Positions 9,801 to 21,496 of a DNA stretch of 64,000 nt are shown here, in pieces (position 1 is the stretch's first letter; each line of letters starts with the position of its first letter). The stretch is from Begonia masoniana. Its lineage: Eukaryota; Streptophyta; Magnoliopsida; Cucurbitales; Begoniaceae. The translations under genes and the position numbers were made by a program. Location of the stretch: assembly GCA_022432975.1 (NCBI GenBank), contig CM039514.1, positions 8,601,519 to 8,665,518 on the forward strand, in the 5' to 3' direction. The notes beneath the pieces were generated by a model. That model was not told the DNA's origin, did no database searches, and worked only from the letters and a program-made list of their open reading frames with translations.

Positions 9801-11247
9801 GCAGGATATGGACATTGATGAACTGAAGAAATGTAATGAAATTATCCACGTGGAGACCTTCAATTCAGAGAAAAAAAGAAGTGGAATTTTGATTAGGAAC
9901 AACGAGAAGAAGACTCAGACTCACTGGAAAGGAGCTGCTGAGATGATATTAGCAATGTGTTCGCATTATTATGATACGGCGGGGACAGTAACAGCCATCG
10001 ACGACGAGGAAAGAAGACAGCTTGATACAATCATATCGAACATGGCAGGGAAAAGCTTACGATGCATAGCCTTTGCTTGCAAAAAAGCTGAAGAAGAAAA
10101 TGGGAATGTTCACCTCGACGAATCCGGTTTGATTTTACTAGGAATTGCGGGTTTGAAAGATCCATGTCGAGAAGGAGTTAAAACAGCCATTGAAACTTGC
10201 AAAGCTGCAGGCGTGAATATCAAAATGATCACAGGTGATAATGTGCATACAGCCAGGGCAATAGCCATTGAATGTGGTATACTCAATATCAATGAAAGTC
10301 AAGACATTGATGCTGTGATAGAAGGATCTCAATTTAGAAATTACTCACCAGAAGAGAGAATGGAGAAGATTGACAAAATCAAAGTAATGGCTCGATCCTC
10401 CCCGTCCGACAAGCTGCAGATGGTGCAGAGCTTGAAGGAGAAAGGCCACGTCGTAGCAGTCATGGGCAACGGAACAAACGACGCTCTGGCCTTAAAAGAG
10501 GCCGATATTGGACTTTCTATGGGAATTCAAGGCACTGAAGTGGCAAAAGAGAGCTCCGATATAGTAATTATGGACGACAATTTCACATCTGTGATGACAG
10601 TTTTGAGGTGGGGAAGATGTGTTTATAACAACATTCGGAAATTCATCCAATTCCAGCTCACCGTCAATGTCGCCACCCTCGCAATCAACTTCGTCGCAGC
10701 TTTATCTTCCAGAGAAGTCCCTCTAACATCATTTCAGCTCCTGTGGGTGAATCTCATAATGGACACTCTAGGAGCTTTAGCTCTGGCCACCGAACAACCA
10801 AGTGACGATCTCATGGAAACCCCGCCGGTCGGACGAACCGAGTCGTTGATCACCCGAGTCATGTGGAGAAACCTCATTGCTCAGGCCCTTTACCAAGTAA
10901 CCGTCTTCCTAGTCTTAGAATTCAAGGGAAGATCCATCTTCAACGTGAACGAATCTGTCAAGAACACACTCATTTTCAACACCTTCGTCCTCTGCCAAAT
11001 CTTTAACGAGTTCAACGCGAGGAAGCTGGAGAAGAAGAACATATTCAAAGGGCTACATAAAAATAAGCTCTTTTTAGCCATTGTTGGAATCACCATTGTT
11101 CTTCAACTGGTAATGGTTGAGTTCTTGAAGAAGTTTGCTAACACAGAGAGGCTGAATTGGGGCCAGTGGGGTGCTTGCACCGGCATCGCCGCATTATCTT
11201 GGCCGATCGGGTGGTTGGTCAAATGCATAACCATTTCAGGCATGTAG
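9801..11247 (+). pseudogene. Ca2+-transporting P2B ATPase, ACA12/13-like, C-terminal half
   Basis: The frame is uninterrupted to the TAG after ISGM. It resumes inside the nucleotide-binding domain (HVETFNSEKKRSG) and contains the ATP-site lysine motif HWKGAAEM, the hinge DPCREGVKTAIE, the MITGDN motif, the MARSSPSDKLQMV motif and the last six membrane segments (including VNLIMDTLGALALATEQP). The Mg2+-binding hinge loop reads MGNGTNDALAL. The usual family form is GDGTNDAPAL, so there is a D-to-N and a P-to-L change. No start codon of its own is obvious; a TTG at 9793 and the ATG at 9808 are in frame. Together with 2762-4204 it would make one intronless gene of about 1,000 codons minus the lost segment. 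I call it a pseudogene, although the open frame suggests recent disruption. Confidence 0.88.
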
Positions 11248-11484
11248 TAGTCTCTCCTAATCAAATTACTTGAGAAATTTAGCAGCTTAGTTCATATCTT
11301 CTCCCTCTTAGTTCTCTCTTTTCTTGGTACTATATGGTCTTGAAAATGTTATGGCTTCTAGTTAGATCAATCCTAGTTTGATATTCTATGATTTCCAATT
11401 AAATTGAGTTGACAAACGCATATATTTTTCTGATTTATGTTATGTTATGTTGTTAATAAAAAATTAAGAATATATGTCTAATAT
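11248..11484 (+). terminator. 3' flank of the ATPase
   Basis: The non-coding sequence after the stop contains AATAAA-like signals around 11,454 (GTTAATAAAAAATT). The true polyadenylation site cannot be told from sequence alone. Confidence 0.35.
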
Positions 11485-11690
11485 TGTTAGAGTTCAGTGT
11501 GACCTGAATTTTAGTTGAGTCAGGTTTGATCCATTTTCAATATTAGAGTTTTTGTACTTTATTTATATATTGATACTCGAGTCGTAAAATTTATTATATA
11601 TTTTTTTTAAAGAGTTTTTCATATAAATTTTTGGTATCCGTGTTTTCACATATTTTCTTTGTAAATTTCTATTTGATTTTCAAATAATGT
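11485..11690 (+). mobile_element. Diverged family-N solo LTR
   Basis: The sequence begins TGTTAGAGTTCAGTGTGACC, then CTGAATTTTAGTTGAGTC, which aligns with the start of the LTR at 9371 (GACCTGAATTTTAGTTGGGCC). The end is degraded around ATTTGATTTTCAAATAA. No internal sequence is attached. Confidence 0.65.
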
Positions 11691-12480
11691 TATACAAAAT
11701 ATCAAAATAACTTTATACATTTTAACGTTAAAAGCTTTTATGACTGTCATTGATTTTCTTCCTCGAAAATATCTCGTTGGCTAATGAGATGGCTAATAAG
11801 AGCCTTAACGCATGGTTATTGAGATGACTGATGAAACTTTATGAGGGTAAGAAACCGTTAGTTTTCTGAAAGCCTGAACGCATGGTAAGGATCGGAAAAT
11901 GAGTTCCATCAAGTATGTAACTTTTAAAGCACGAAATTGGGTAATGTATGTAATTAAAGTCATATGCACGTGTTTTTACTTACTGAGTTTTTCTCACGCA
12001 TTAGTTTTTTGATGTAGGTGAATTTTCATCTAAAGAAGAAATGGCGCTGATCGAGAATTTGCCAGAGGCGGGCGAGCATACAGAGGAGGAGGAAGTTATT
12101 GTTGGTTCTGAGTAAAAATTTAAAGTCATGATTTTATATCGTTTTAAAATAATATTTTATATTTAGTTGCATTAAATTTTAGTTTTCAACTTGAATAATT
12201 TATTGCAGCAGTTGAAGGATTTTTATTAAGTATATTTTTTTAAAATTTATAAATGAAGTTTTATTTAATATATGTTTAGTATTTATTTCTAAGTATTTAT
12301 TGCTGTTAATTTCAAGGTTTCCGCTTAATAAATGATTTTGTTATTTTTAATAAATGGGAATTAAAAAAAATTAGAGTTTTATAACGATTCAATTTAACCT
12401 AATTTTCAAATTGATTTGAGAAAAATTTTAAGGTTTTAAATTAGGGAAAAATCTAAATACTAAATTTTAGGGTCGTTGCA
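11691..12480 (+). mobile_element. Gypsy LTR 3' fragment
   Basis: TTACTGAGTTTTTCTCACGC and TTTTTTGATGTAG then GTGAA at about 12,000-12,025 correspond to the third acceptor-like region of the other Gypsy LTRs (ACTGAGCCTTTAG.. GGTGTAG GTGATC). The fragment ends GGTCGTTGCA, a decayed form of GGACGTTACA. The 5' half of the LTR is absent. Confidence 0.6.
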
Positions 12481-12683
12481 TTGCCCTTCACTGTTCATCT
12501 GTAGTTAGTTAGCTTAGTTTAGTTTGGTTATTTATTAACAATTGTATATTTAAAACCCTCACTTGGGAAAACACAACAATTGTACGTATCATTATTTTCT
12601 CTCAGCAGCCATTTCTCTTCATCCTTCTCTTCTCCTCCTTATCTTCATCTCCAGCAATCTCCACTGTGATTTCCTAACGCTCT
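12481..12683. other. Unassigned, possibly a Copia LTR remnant
   Basis: TTAGTTAGCTTAGTTTAG, TATATTTAAAACCCTCACTT and CTCTCAGCAGCC resemble the promoter and start region of a short Copia LTR, but no LTR ends are visible. No gene is seen. Confidence 0.3.
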
Positions 12684-13196
12684 GGTGATTCTCTTCGTAT
12701 TCCTCGATTCTCCTTCATTTTTCTGGTATTTTTCTTGATCGTCATGGCCCATAACTGAGGGGAGAAAATTTTTCACAATTCTCAACGTATACGTTTTCTC
12801 CCTCTTCTGCCGCTTCTTTGTCGGTGTGTTCCCACTTTAGATGGTGGGTCTCACAATCCTTCCATCCTTTATCAAAAACGTCAACTACGCGTTTTTGATA
12901 TGTTACAGCAAGCTATTTGAAATCCGCGTACATCGTTCTTCTCTGGTGATTCTCTTCGTATTCCTCGATTCTCCTTCATTTTTCTGGTGTTTTTCTTGTT
13001 CGCCATGGTCCATAACTGAGGGGAGAAAATTTTTCACAATTCTTAACGTATACGTTTTCTCCCTCTTCTGCCGCTTCTTTGTCGGTGTGTTCCCACTTTA
13101 GATGGTGGGTCTCACAATCCTTCTATCCTTTATAAAAAACGCCGACTACACGTTTTTGATATGTTACAGCAAGCTATTTGAAATCCGCGTTCATCG
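12684..13196 (+). repeat. Tandem repeat of ATPase 5' leader fused to Gypsy-1 LTR end
   Basis: The ATPase leader block (CTCTGGTGATTC, TTCGTATTCCTCGATTCTC, TTTTTCTTG..GCCATGG) occurs at 12,684-12,750 and again at 12,932-13,008. Its upstream part (AGCTATTTGAAATCCGCG) is at about 12,910 and 13,170. Between them lies AACTGAGGGGAGAAAATTTT..TCTCACA, which matches the end of the Gypsy-1 LTR at 61,860-61,964. The repeat unit is about 258 bp with nearly two copies. The third copy is cut by the Copia-A LTR at 13,197. Confidence 0.82.
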
Positions 13197-13819
13197 TGTT
13201 GGATTTTATGAAACTTCCAAGCTTTAGAAGCTGAATCGTTTCTGAAGGTTATGTGGCCCACGTGTACAGTAAATTTCTATTGGTCAAGGTAATTATGTAT
13301 TATTTTAACCTGATGGATGTTAATCTTAATGCATAAAAAAATTAAGAATAAAAAGAGGTGAGGTCCTCTCTCTGCCAACCTGAACGTCGATAGTTTTCCA
13401 TCAAACTATTGAAGAAAGAAAGTAAAGGGAAAGGGAGAGAAACCAAATTCTCAACGCATGGAATCAAGTAAGAACTCTTTGTTTCCCTGTTAATGAAAGT
13501 GTGTGTGTTATGTTAACAGGTTCTCTTTCTTTCACCGTTAAGTTACTTCTATCACTAACAGAGAAGCAAATATGATGTTTACGTGATTTCTTACTTGCTA
13601 TTAGAGTTGTGAAAATTAATTGTTCAAAATCCTGTAATGTCTCTGTTAAGCAAATAAAGAGTTACATGTGGTGTTTCTCTTTGATGATTCTGGTGTGTGG
13701 TGTTTCTCTTTGATGATGGTGTTTCTCTTTGATGATACTTGAGAAACAATTATGATTCTATGATTCTGGTGTATGATAATTGAGAAACTTAGCGTGTTCC
13801 ATTATGAAAATAACGTACA
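13197..13819 (+). mobile_element. Copia-A 5' LTR (623 bp)
   Basis: It starts TGTTGGATTTTATGAAAC and ends ATAACGTACA, followed by TGTGGTATCAGAGAATGG, a primer-binding site. It includes a small internal duplication of GGTGTTTCTCTTTGATGAT. The inverted LTR at 20,904-21,496 is nearly identical apart from that duplication. Confidence 0.9.
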
Positions 13820-14400
13820 TGTGGTATCAGAGAATGGTTATAGAACAATTGATTTTCCGTTAGGGATTTTAATTGTTAATCGTATGTTATCCGCTGTTTA
13901 ATGTTTTAACAATTAAAAGTATGAATTTGGATTATGATTTACTGTTCATGGCCGATTTACTGTTCATACCGGAATTATTGTTCATGATGGCCGATTACTG
14001 TTCACCGGCATATTACTGTTATTTAATTATAAATATGACAATTATATTTTGTCATTGTTAATTGTTTATCATTTGATATCTAAATTATGATGATTTGTTA
14101 GTCACCAAAGTGGCCGAATCAGAACGTTTTATTTTAGATATTCAATTAAATAAATTCAATTACTCATGTTTTATGTGATGCTCGATAATGAAATGACATG
14201 ATGAAAATTATGATTGTAACATGAGTATATTGACTTTCATGATTATAAAATATATAAAATCGCCCAAAGGTAGATTGATTATTTTATAATTGTGAATATA
14301 ATTGTGGTAAATTGATATGCCTTGAATAGGTGTGTGATGACTCTTATTTTAGATTCATTTTATGCTAACTTTACATAAGAAAACTTATATGAATTGAGTG
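13820..14400 (+). mobile_element. Copia-A primer site and leader
   Basis: The leader starts with the primer-binding site and has four TACTGTTCA-type units around 13,936-14,010 alternating with GGCCGAT or CCGG. It is almost identical to the reverse complement of 20,699-20,903 over the shared part, and continues to about 14,400, where an unrelated LTR begins. Confidence 0.8.
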
Positions 14401-16066
14401 TTTGCAATAATAAATTAGTATGAATTATTACAATTGCCATGTAATGCTGCAGCATTAGTGCTTTTATTCAATTTGATGTATTTAATGCAGATTCTCTATT
14501 AAAAAACATATTTTTCTCCTTAAATCAAATTTTATATTTTCATAATTAAATGATATTTTTATAGTAGGAAATTCTAATTCAAATGCTAAGATTTCTGGAG
14601 AGAAAGTGAAGGCAAGAATCAAGGAATAGAAATTTGGAAAGAAGGAAGAAGGCGAACACATGGCATGCAGAAAATAACGAAGAGGAAAGAAAAGTCAAAT
14701 TGAAGAAAGAGTGTGGTTTTTCATTAAAGCACGTGGAGCAATAAAAACAAATAGAAGCCAAAGAGAGAGAAAGCCACTTTAGAAAGCTGAAACAAAAAGG
14801 AAACAAATAAAATAAAGGAAGGAAATTAGATTGGAGAGAGAAAAGTAGTTATGGAATGCATTATAATATGGGATATTGGCAACAAAAAGGATAATCAATT
14901 CCAGCGAGAAAAGCAGCCCTGACGCAGCTTGCTGGACAAGAAGCTCTGGAACCAGAGAAGAACCCTAGAGCGCCGTTTCTGGATTTCTCTTCTTCTCCTT
15001 CTTCTATTACTTTTATTGCATTATTTTTTTTTATAAACATAATTGTTTTAGTTTATTTTAATTATGCATAGTAGCTAAACTTTTTATCTTGGTTAAGACG
15101 GTAGTATTCGTTACGGTTTTTTGATTGATCTATGAATGCTACGTATTTTTCATTGAATGATTTCTCATGATTTGAACTGCTTAATTCAATTTATGTCGAT
15201 AGACAATTTTGATTTCACATATTCCTATTGTATAGATAGATAAATAGGAATTAAAGATGCATGAGAAATTGAATAGATTAAAAGTGTTGCAAAATAGCTA
15301 ACATTAATCTATTTGGCATTTAAGAATAGGTTCACAAGAAAATTCAGATTAAGTTTTTGTCTTTTCAAAATCGAAAAGAAAATTCTAAAACGAATTTATC
15401 TAGGCAATTCGACGGAACCCTAGAAATATAAGAATTCTTGCTGTTCTGTGATTAATACTGTAGCATTGCTAATGCATTTTTGTTTGGAACAATCTTTCGT
15501 GATATTCCTCGTCTAATTCAATTCATATCGACAGATAGTTTGATGTTTCATGTTTATATTTTATCGACAGGTAAATATAAATGTTAAGATGCACGATTGA
15601 TTAATTGGATTAATACGTTACAAGGTAGTTAACGTTAATTCGATTGGCGATAAGAATAGAGCATAATAGAAATTCAATATTAGTTACATTCATTCAAAGT
15701 CGAAGGAAATTCTAATTTGAATTTATCTAGGCAATTCGAAAGAATCCTAGAATTATTTAATTCTTGCTGTTCTTAGACAATGCTGTAGAGCATTACCATA
15801 GCATCAATGTAAAATTCTCGTAACGAAGAAATCGATCCTAGCCAAGACCTTCTTTTATCATTTTTACCTCATTTAATCTTGCTTTATTTTATTGCATCAT
15901 TATTTATATTTTATTTCTAATTATTATCCAGCAAATTAATATTTTTATAAGATTTTTATAGCGATTAATTCAATTAACAATATCCTCGTGGGATCGATAC
16001 TTTACTTACTCTATTACTTCGTTAGCGACACGTGCACTTGCGTGTAAGTGTGTAAAAACACTAACA
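14401..16066 (+). mobile_element. Solo LTR, probably Athila/Tat-type Gypsy
   Basis: The 3' part reads CTCGTGGGATCGATACTTTA, then ACTCTATTACTTCG and CGTGCACTTGCG, a sequence style typical of Athila/Tat LTR ends (family knowledge), and closes AACACTAACA. GAGTG before and GTGTG after could be a target duplication with one mismatch. There is no coding region. Roughly 15,155-15,480 and 15,488-15,800 are diverged tandem copies of each other (TTCAATTTATGTCGATAGAC/TTCAATTCATATCGACAGAT; CTAGGCAATTCGA twice; TTCTTGCTGTTCT twice). It splits the Copia-A leader from its gag. The 5' boundary is uncertain. Confidence 0.6.
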
Positions 16067-16227
16067 GTGTGTTTAGTATATCCAAAGATAACAAACATGT
16101 TTATTTCGAGTATGTTAATTACCAATTATGTGAAATTGAATTGAGTATCAATTATGTTTATGTTTATGTATTGTTGTGTCACCCAAAGGAGAACTTCAAT
16201 ATATATTTATGATTGTCTGATTGCATT
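16067..16227 (+). mobile_element. Copia-A leader, distal part
   Basis: Non-coding sequence between the inserted LTR and the gag start. It contains GTGTCACCCAAAGGAGAACT just before the coding region and no other feature. Confidence 0.5.
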
Positions 16228-18650
16228 ATGACTCAGAGCATTATGTTGATTGAGCATGTTTTATATTTTGTAGCATCTATTCCTGTTGCTCTTCATTCGC
16301 AAGCCACATCTGTAGTAAAGTTTTCTGGTCTAAATTTCTCTGAATGGTGCGAACAAGTTCAGTTTCACCTCGGTGTTCTGGATCTTGATTTGGCACTCTT
16401 AAGTGAGAAACCAGCTGCTATTACGGCAACTAGCAGTGCTGATCAGAGATCTTCCTATAATGCTTGGGAAAGATCAAACAGATTAAGCTTAATGTTTATG
16501 CGGATGACTGTAGCGAACAACATCAAGTCCACATTTCCCAAAACTGAAAGTGCAAGGGAATTTATGAAATTTGTGGAAGAATGTTCTCAGTCAGAATCGG
16601 CTGATAAATCACTTGCTGGAACACTGATGGGTACTTTGACCACCATGAAGTTTGATGGATCATGTACCATGCATGAACATGTTGTCGAAATGACAAATAT
16701 GGCAGCAAGATTAAAGTCCATGGGAATGGAAGTGAATGAGAACTTCCTAGTGACATTTATCCTGAACTCCTTGCCTCCTCAATATGGCCCATTTCATATG
16801 AGCTATAATACTATGAGGACTAAATGGAATGTGCATGAATTGCAAAGTATGCTCATTCAGGAAGAAGCAAGGCTAAAGAAACCAGGAACTCAAGCTGTCA
16901 ATCTCATGAATTATGAAGAAGCTGGAAAGAAACCAGAAAAGAAAGGTGGAAAGGGTAAGAAAGGACTATCATCGGTTGCTCAGTCCTCCTTCCAAATCCA
17001 CAAGAAGGAACAACGAAAGGATAAGTGTCATTTCTGTGGAAAGCAAGGACACTATCAGAAAGATTGCCTGAAACGTAAGGCATGGTTCGAAAAGAAAGGT
17101 ACGCCTAGTGCTTTTGTATGTTTCGAATCAAATTTAACTGAAGTTCCTTCTAATACTTGGTGGATTGATTCTGGTTGTACTACTCACGTTTCTAATACGA
17201 TGCAGGGATTTCTTATGACCCAAACCATAAGCCCAAATGAAAGATACATATTTATGGGCAATCAGATGAAAGTTCCAGTTGAAGCTATTGGAACTTACCG
17301 TTTAATGTTAGATACTGGATATCAATTAGATCTTTTTCAAACTGTTTATGTTCCATCTGTTTCTCGTAATCTAGTTTCATTATCGAAACTTGATACAGCT
17401 GGATATTCCTGTATGTTTGGGAATGAATGTTTCAGTTTGTATAAAGATAATGTTCTTGTTGGTACTGGTGTTCTGTATGATGGTTTGTATAAATTAAATC
17501 TCAATAATCGTTTTGCTGAGACTCTTTTAACCTTGCATCATAATGTGGAAACGAAACGTGGTTTAATGAATGAATGTTTTGCTTATTTGTGGCATAAACG
17601 ATTAGGTCATATATCCAAAGAAAGAATGGAAAGATTGATAAAGCAAGCAATCCTTCCAAATTTGGATTTTACTGATCTAAATATTTGTGTTGATTGTATT
17701 AAAGGAAAACAAACAAGAAACACAAGTAAGAAAGTAGCCACAAGAAGCAAACAGCTCCTTGAAATTATACACACCGATATATGTGGTCATTTTGATGTTC
17801 CATCTTTTGGTAGAGAAAGGTATTTTATCACCTTTATTGATGATTTTTCACGTTATGGATATATCTATCTACTGAATGAAAAATCTCAGTCAATAAATGC
17901 TCTCGAAGTGTTTATTACTGAGGTTGAAAGACAATTAGATAGAAAAGTGAAAATTATCAGATCTGATAGAGGTGGTGAATATTATGGAAGTTATGATGAA
18001 AATGGACAACATCCAGGTCCATTTGCTAAATTCCTAGAAAGTCGTGGTATTTGTGCGCAATACATAATGCCAGGCACACCAGAACAGAATGGTGTTGCAG
18101 AAAGGCGTAATCGTACTTTAATGGATATGGTTAGGAGTATGTTAAGTAATTCATCTTTACCCTTATCATTGTGGATGCATGCTTTAAAGACTGTTGTATA
18201 CTTATTAAACAGGGTTCCTAGTAAGGCAGTCTCAAATACTCCATTTGAACTGTGGACAGGAAGGAAACCCAGTTTAAGGCACCTGCATGTTTGGGGTTGC
18301 CCAGCAGAAGTAAGAATTTATAATCCACATGAAAGAAAACTGGATTTAAGAACAACCAGTGATTTCTTCATTGGTTACCCAGAAAAATCAAAAGGGTATA
18401 GATTTTATTGTCCTAGCCATAGTACGAGAATAATTGAAACTAGAAATGCTAGGTTCATTGAAAGTGGTGAGACCAGTGGGAGTTTGGAACCACGTAAAGT
18501 GAAAATACAAGAAGTTAGGGTGCAAGTTCCAATACCCATAACTTCTACTCAAGTTGTTGTTCCACCAGTTGTTGAACGTATTAACGACTTACACGAACAA
18601 CAAATTAATGATCAAACTCCACATAATGAGGTTGTCATGAATGAACCTAT
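16228..18650 (+). pseudogene. Copia-A gag-protease-integrase, truncated before reverse transcriptase
   Basis: One open frame runs from the ATG at 16,228; the frame extends upstream only through a TTG. The order is the gag core ([17 protein letters not shown]), the zinc knuckle [14 protein letters not shown], the aspartic protease [13 protein letters not shown], the pre-integrase motif WHKRLGHIS, then the integrase core with [14 protein letters not shown] and [14 protein letters not shown] (the D, D and E residues). This is the Ty1/Copia domain order. The frame is intact but stops because a Sirevirus LTR begins at 18,651; the final codons belong to that LTR. The matching reverse transcriptase/RNase H part is found inverted at 21,890-22,699. 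The proteins would package RNA and integrate cDNA, but this copy cannot do so alone. Confidence 0.92.
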
Positions 18651-19569
18651 TGTTGACTTAAATGGGGTTTAAGTCTAAATTGTTTTTGATGATGTGTTTG
18701 TATGGTTAATATTGTAATTTGATTATGTTTACTGAATGAAAATAATGTATATACATTTGAGATTAATCTGTCGGAAATACCCTTGAAAGGGGTATTTTAG
18801 TTTACTAATGAATTTGGTTGAATATTCTAGGTATATTAGTAAAACAGGGCTGTGAATGCACATTCTGTGGTTAAGTTGCAGAAAAGTCCACCGGTGATTT
18901 TAAATAAAATAAATAATAAAAGAGAAGTCCACCGGTGAAAATAATAATAAGAGAAGAAGTCGTTCAATGCCGAAGTCCACCGATCGCTAAACGACAAAGG
19001 CGGAAGACTTCGAAGAAGGTCTCATCCAATCGCTAAACGACAAAGGCGGATGAGTAAAATGCCTAAGTCCACCGATCGTTAAACGACAAAGGCGGAAGAG
19101 TAAACGAAGAATTCCACCGATCGCTAAACGACAAAGGCGGAAGAGTAAACGAAGAATTCCACCGATCGCTAGACGAAAAAGAAAGAATCAACACATCTGA
19201 TCGCAAAACGACAAAAGAGAAGGATTTCTAAACTACATCTTCCGAAGCCTTTAAAGCTATATCTTCCAAAGCCTTTTCAAGGTACATCTTCCGATAGCGG
19301 TTCAGCTTTTTAAAGCTGCATCCACCGATAGCGGTTCAACTTTTGAAAGACAAATCATCCGATGGCGGTTCACTATTATAAGCAGAGTCTTCCGCCAGAA
19401 TTCAAAAAATACCGCGAATGCTACAGTGTACTTCGCCCAGAAGCTTAAAGTCCAGAACATTAATGGCGCCGGGCGACTTGCGCTTTCAGAAAGCAACGGC
19501 TACTTGTTTTTGTACGAAAGCTGCTCCAACGGTAACAAAGTTTCCATTATTGGATAAGGATAGACAGTA
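18651..19569 (+). mobile_element. Sirevirus-type LTR, 3'-truncated
   Basis: It starts TGTTGACTTAAATGGGG, matching the sense-strand start of the minus-strand LTRs at 35,819 and 61,598. AAAGGGGTATTTTAGT follows. Repeats of CCGATCGCTAAACGACAAAG occupy 18,960-19,210 and GATAGCGGTTCA repeats occupy 19,300-19,380. It is cut near 19,570, where Copia-C coding sequence starts in the middle of a codon context. No internal Sirevirus region is attached. Confidence 0.82.
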
Positions 19570-20414
19570 CTCTCCTTTGCTATCTCTTTTCATTGGATAA
19601 TCAGACAGCTAGATATTAGTAATGCCTTCCTACATGGCGATTTGATCGAGCACGTGTATATGCAACAACCTCCAGGTTTCATTGACTCTAAATCCCCATC
19701 GGCTGTATGTTTCTTACATAAAGCTCTCTATGGGCTAAAACAGTCCCCCAGAGCTTGGTACACCAAGTTAGACACTGCATTAATCAATTGGGGTTTCTCC
19801 GCATCCAAGTCTGACTCATCTCTTTTCATTTGTCGTTCGTCGTCGGCCATTATTATCATGCTTGTGTATGTGGACGACATTATTGTGACTAGTGATTCTC
19901 CTACTCTTGTAGACCAGCTATTGGAATATCTACATTCTCAGTTTAAAGTTCGTGACCTTGGACCGCTGTCTTATTTTCTTTGCATTTCAGTCACTAAGAC
20001 AGCCACTGGTATGAATCTCTCTCAATCTCGATATATATCTGAGTTATTTAACAGGGCAAATATGGGATCTTGAAAACCTGTTCCAACCCCTATGGTGGCT
20101 GGTCCTGTGCTATCTCTCAAATCCGGGACACCTTTACCTGATGGTTTCTTATACCGAAGCATAGTAGGTGGTCTTCAGTACTTCTGCCTTACACGACCGA
20201 ATATTGCCTTCGCCGTAAACAAAGTATCACAGTTTATGCATGCTCCCTCGGATACTCACTGCCAAGCGGTCAAACGAATTCTGAGATATCTCAAAGGTAC
20301 CCTTTCACTTGGTATTTCCTTCTCACCATCGACTTCACTTTCCTTGACGTGTTATACGGATGCGGATTGGGCCTCTTGCCCAGACGACCGCAAAAGCACC
20401 AGTGACTTCTGTAT
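19570..20414 (+). pseudogene. Copia-C reverse transcriptase/RNase H fragment
   Basis: The frame includes the RT motif QLDISNAFLHGDLIEHVYMQ, LYGLKQSPRAWY, the catalytic box MLVYVDDIIV, the tether region, and the start of RNase H (CYTDADWASCPDDRKST). A single TGA at about 20,071 interrupts it where relatives have a residue before KPVPTPM. It breaks off at 20,414, where Gypsy-D LTR sequence intrudes. About 50 codons later in the protein, the frame resumes at 27,269. Upstream it is truncated by the Sirevirus LTR fragment. Confidence 0.88.
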
Positions 20415-20698
20415 CTGGGAAAAATGTTGAAACTTAATTTTTATAAAAAGCTGATCACGATATATCGTGATATGACCACATTCGATCGTGATTGCAGGAA
20501 AATGTTTAAACTTAATTTTTATAAATTGTTTTATTAAGTTTCTATAAACGATTTTAAACGGTTTTCAATTCTCTGAACAATTTTTAACGATTTAAATTAT
20601 GCTTAAACGTTATTAAGTTCACTTAGGTTATAAAAAAAGAAAATATTTAGTAGAGAAAAAAAATATTAGGAACGGGTAAGTGTCGCTACAAAGTAATA
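20415..20698 (+). mobile_element. Gypsy-D LTR, 3'-terminal fragment
   Basis: GGGAAAAATGTTGAAACTTA, the decayed palindromes GATCACGATATATCGTGAT, then AAATTGTTTTATTAAG and the end GTGTCGCTACA. It is the missing 3' end of the LTR at 25,128-27,268, and overlaps that LTR by about one 50-100-bp repeat unit. Confidence 0.8.
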
Positions 20699-20903
20699 AA
20701 TGAACAGTAATATGCCGGTGAACAGTAATCGGCCATCATGAACAGTAATTCCGGTATGAACAGTAAATCGGCCATGAACAGTAAATCATAATCCAAATTC
20801 ATACTTTTAATTGTTAAAACATTAAACAGCGGATAACATACGATTAACAATTAAAATCCATAACGGAAAATCAATTGTTCTATAACCATTCTCTGATACC
20901 ACA
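20699..20903 (-). mobile_element. Copia-A leader and primer site, inverted copy
   Basis: The reverse complement reads TGTGGTATCAGAGAATGG then the leader with TACTGTTCATGGCCGAT units, nearly identical to 13,820-14,010. On the minus strand it lies downstream of an LTR that already has pol and a polypurine tract upstream. A single normal element could not have that order. Confidence 0.85.
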
Positions 20904-21496
20904 TGTACGTTATTTTCATAATGGAACACGTTAAGTTTCTCAATTATCATACACCAGAATCATAGAATCATAATTGTTTCTCAAGTATCATCAAAGAGAA
21001 CACCATCATCAAAGAGAAACACCACATGTAACTCTTTATTTGCTTAACAGAGACATTACAGGATTTTGAACAATTAATTTTCACAATTCTAATAGCAAGT
21101 AAGAAATCACGTAAACATCATATTTGCTTCTCTGTTAGTGATAGAAGTAACTTAACGGTGAAAGAAAGAGAACCTGTTAACATAACACACATACTTTCAT
21201 TAACAGGGAAACAAAGAGTTCTTACTTGATTCCATGCGTTGAGAATTTGGTTTCTCTCCCTTTCCCTTTACTTTCTTTCTTCAATAGTTTGATGGAAAAC
21301 TATCGACGTTCAGGTTGGCAGAGAGAGGACATCACTTCTTTTTATTCTTAATTTTTTTATGCATTAAGATTAACATCCATCAGGTTAAAATAATACATAA
21401 TTACCTTGACCAATAGAAATTTACTGTACACGTGGGCCACATAACCTTCAGAAACGATTCAGCTTCTAAAGCTTGGAAGTTTCATAAAATCCAACA
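20904..21496 (-). mobile_element. Copia-A LTR, inverted copy (593 bp)
   Basis: On the minus strand it begins TGTTGGATTTTATGAAAC at 21,496 and ends ACGTACA at 20,904. A polypurine tract (GCCAAGTGGGAGAT, 21,497-21,510) precedes it as for a 3' LTR, while a primer site follows it as for a 5' LTR. Confidence 0.9.

Noticed and set aside
2762..11247. ATPase as a functional gene with a 5.5-kb intron
   Set aside because: Part of the nucleotide-binding domain is missing from both halves and the border has filler DNA rather than clean splice sites, so splicing would not restore the normal protein.
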